From Rhodococcus oryzae (GTDB taxonomy: Bacteria; Actinomycetota; Actinomycetes; Mycobacteriales; Mycobacteriaceae): a stretch of 64,000 bases of DNA. Position numbers and translations under genes: made by a program. The stretch lies in NCBI RefSeq assembly GCF_005049235.1, contig NZ_SUMD01000016.1:1-64000 (forward strand), given 5' to 3'. The notes beneath the pieces are model-generated. The model saw nothing but the letters and a program-made list of their open reading frames with translations, did no database searches and had not been told where the DNA came from. This document shows, piece after piece, positions 62,268 through 64,000 of the stretch (position 1 is the stretch's first letter; every line of letters starts with the position of its first letter).

Positions 62268-62516
62268 TCAGCTCAGGCCGCGCTGCGCGCCCTTGCTGCC
62301 GCGGCGTGCGGCGGCCCGCTGCACGAGGAACAGGGTGAATCCGAGTGCGCCGACGGCCAATCCGGCCAGACAGATCGGCAGCGCCTCGTGCCAGCGGTCG
62401 CCCGAGGCGAGCACAACCGTGGTGGTGACCAGCCAGGCGAGTGTGCCGATCGTCACCACCGGACGCGGATCGGTGAGCCTGCGAGGGATCAACGGGTCAT
62501 CGCGGGTCTCGGTCAC
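62268..62516 (-). CDS. DUF2530 family membrane protein (Rv0879c-like)
   Basis: An 82-aa protein with two transmembrane helices (VTIGTLAWLVTTTVVLASGD and ALPICLAGLAVGALGFTLFLVQRAAARRG) and a basic C-terminus. It matches DUF2530, of unknown function, near the Rv0879c position. GTG 62516 is 6 nt after TAGCTT, a leaderless start. It converges with the YhgE/Pip gene and is divergent from the permease gene. Confidence 0.85.
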   Translation of the reverse strand: MTETRDDPLIPRRLTDPRPVVTIGTLAWLVTTTVVLASGDRWHEALPICLAGLAVGALGFTLFLVQRAAARRGSKGAQRGLS

Positions 62517-62595
62517 ATAATTAAGCTACCCGTTCCCCTTTGCCCTAACCTCCCAGGTGCGACGCGCACCTTCGGCGATTGGGACATTGGACGCT

Positions 62596-64000
62596 ATGGC
62601 TGGAACCTCGAGGCTCCTGGACAACTACTTCAAGATCACGGAACGTGGTTCCACGGTCAGCAACGAGGTCCGCGGCGGCCTGGTCACCTTCGTGGCGATG
62701 GCGTACATCGTCGTGCTCAACCCGCTGATCCTCGGCAGCTTCTCGCCTGACGATGCGGCCGCGAAGACGGATGTGCTCGGCAACATCCTGCCGGTCACCC
62801 AGGTGGCGGCGGTGACGGCGCTCGTCGCCGGTGTCATGAGCATCGCGTTCGGCATCATCGCGAACTACCCCTTCGGCATCGCCGCGGGCCTCGGCATCAA
62901 CGCGCTGCTCGCGGTGACGATCGCTCCGCAGGTCACCTGGCCGGAGGCGATGGGCCTTGTGGTGATCGACGGCATCATCATCGTGGTGCTGGCGATCTCG
63001 GGCTTCCGGACCGCGGTGTTCAACGCGGTCCCCGACGCGCTCAAGTCGGCCATCGTCGCGGGTATCGGCATGTTCATCGCGTTCATCGGATTCGTCGACG
63101 CAGGCTTCGTCCGCCGCATTCCCGATGTCGCGGGCACGAGTGTTCCGGTCGGATTGGGTATCAGCGGGTCCATCTCCACCTGGCCGACGGTGATCTTCGT
63201 CTTCGGCGTGCTGCTGATGGGAATCCTGGTGGCGCGCAAGGTCCGCGGTGGCCTGCTCATCGGCATCGTGGTGACGACGGTGCTGGCCGCGGTCATCGAG
63301 GCGATCTGGCATGTCGGCCCCTCGAAGGGGGTGAACCCGAGCGGCTGGAACCTCAGTGTCCCGACGATGCCGGACGTGCTCGCGCAGATGCCGGATCTGA
63401 GCCTGGTCGGCGACGTCAACCTGTTCGGGGCCTTCACCCGGATCGGCGTGCTGGCCGCCAGCCTGCTGGTCTTCACCCTGGTGCTCGCCAACTTCTTCGA
63501 CGCGATGGGCACCATGACCGGCCTCGGCAAGGAGGCCGGACTCGCCGACGAGCACGGCAACTTGCCCGGGATCGGGAAGGCCTTCGTCGTGGAGGGTGCA
63601 GGCGCGATCGTCGGCGGCGGCGCGTCCGCCTCCTCGAACACTGTGTTCGTCGAATCCGCCTCTGGCATCGCGGAGGGCGCCCGCACCGGGCTGTCCAACG
63701 TGGTCACCGGGCTGCTGTTCCTCGCCGCGATGTTCCTGACCCCGCTGTATTCCGTGGTGCCGATCGAGGCCGCGGCGCCCGCCCTGGTGATCGTCGGCGC
63801 GCTGATGATCGGCCAGGTCCGGGACATCGATTTCACCAAGTTCGACATCGCGCTGCCCGCGTTCCTGACCATCGTCGTGATGCCCTTCACCTACTCGATC
63901 GCGAACGGCATCGGCGTCGGCTTCATCGCCTGGGTCGTGATCGGTGCCTTCAGCGGCAAGATCAAGCAGATCCACCCGCTGTTGTGGGTGGTCGCGGGCC
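62596..64000 (+). CDS. NCS2-type purine/pyrimidine permease (AzgA-like), truncated by window end
   Basis: The 468 visible codons begin MAGTSRLLDNYFKITERGSTVSNEVRGGLVTFVAMAYIVVLNP, a hallmark of the AzgA-like (adenine/guanine/hypoxanthine) branch of NCS2 permeases. ANFFDAMGTMTGLGKEAGL and GGGASASSNTVFVESASGIAEGARTGLSNVVTG are its other conserved blocks. About 12 transmembrane helices are seen before the window ends. A small GC-rich hairpin is in its leader at 62555-62570. Purine uptake is the probable role. Confidence 0.9.
   Translation, partial: MAGTSRLLDNYFKITERGSTVSNEVRGGLVTFVAMAYIVVLNPLILGSFSPDDAAAKTDVLGNILPVTQVAAVTALVAGVMSIAFGIIANYPFGIAAGLGINALLAVTIAPQVTWPEAMGLVVIDGIIIVVLAISGFRTAVFNAVPDALKSAIVAGIGMFIAFIGFVDAGFVRRIPDVAGTSVPVGLGISGSISTWPTVIFVFGVLLMGILVARKVRGGLLIGIVVTTVLAAVIEAIWHVGPSKGVNPSGWNLSVPTMPDVLAQMPDLSLVGDVNLFGAFTRIGVLAASLLVFTLVLANFFDAMGTMTGLGKEAGLADEHGNLPGIGKAFVVEGAGAIVGGGASASSNTVFVESASGIAEGARTGLSNVVTGLLFLAAMFLTPLYSVVPIEAAAPALVIVGALMIGQVRDIDFTKFDIALPAFLTIVVMPFTYSIANGIGVGFIAWVVIGAFSGKIKQIHPLLWVVAG

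Noticed and set aside
62545-63975. Long minus-strand ORFs opposite the NCS2 permease
   Set aside because: They are Asp/Arg/His-rich shadows; the plus strand carries clear permease motifs.

Overview
The window is chromosomal DNA from a high-GC actinobacterium of the mycolic-acid group, most likely a Nocardia or Rhodococcus relative. The evidence is the family content: an MspA-type porin, KshA, F420-dependent and other luciferase-like enzymes, an Rpf with a c-di-AMP riboswitch in front, an XPB-type helicase, and the DUF2530, DUF3027, DUF3239 and DUF2771 families. From about 33 kb onward the backbone genes follow the order known around Rv0858c-Rv0879c of Mycobacterium tuberculosis: dapC, XPB helicase, helicase-associated protein, a small ORF, rpf, YccF, cold-shock protein, DUF2771, MFS, DUF3027, DUF2530. 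This is recalled synteny, not an alignment. I saw no phage, insertion sequence, CRISPR array, rRNA or tRNA.

Layout. 0-11.5 kb holds stress and metabolism genes: a Zur-type divergent pair (MspA porin and AztD-like zinc chaperone), a flavohemoprotein with an NsrR-type site, a pseudouridine synthase, oxidoreductases, the Ohr/OhrR pair, a HemK-like methyltransferase behind a small upstream ORF, and a serine hydrolase. 11.5-26.5 kb is the most variable part. It is rich in hypothetical genes and carries KshA, two TetR regulators, an alpha/beta-hydrolase that lacks catalytic residues, a large LuxR-type ATPase regulator, and at least five copies of a dispersed non-coding repeat. 26.4-33 kb has a DAHP synthase behind an aromatic leader peptide, an AlkB-like gene with an SOS box, MarR/LysE, a CBS protein, an alcohol dehydrogenase and an AraC regulator. 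33-64 kb is the conserved block, interrupted by an ABC exporter, an ECF41 sigma factor with its AhpD-like target, and an organosulfur uptake and monooxygenase operon. It ends with a large HSP90-like ATPase, PAP2, a YhgE/Pip protein and a truncated NCS2 permease.

Regulation is unusually legible. Many genes appear leaderless: a TANNNT -10 hexamer ends 6-7 nt before the start codon, and I used this to choose many starts. Operator-like palindromes lie beside several regulators (OhrR, both TetRs, MarR), and Zur, NsrR, LexA and ECF41-type motifs sit before plausible targets. The most interesting unexplained structure is the repeat family at 13.4-26.5 kb. Its fuller copies have ~20-bp direct repeats beginning TGGCCAAC or TGCCAACT, a TTCACA-G5-TGTGAA hairpin, and a conserved body ending in an inverted copy of the GCCAAC motif.
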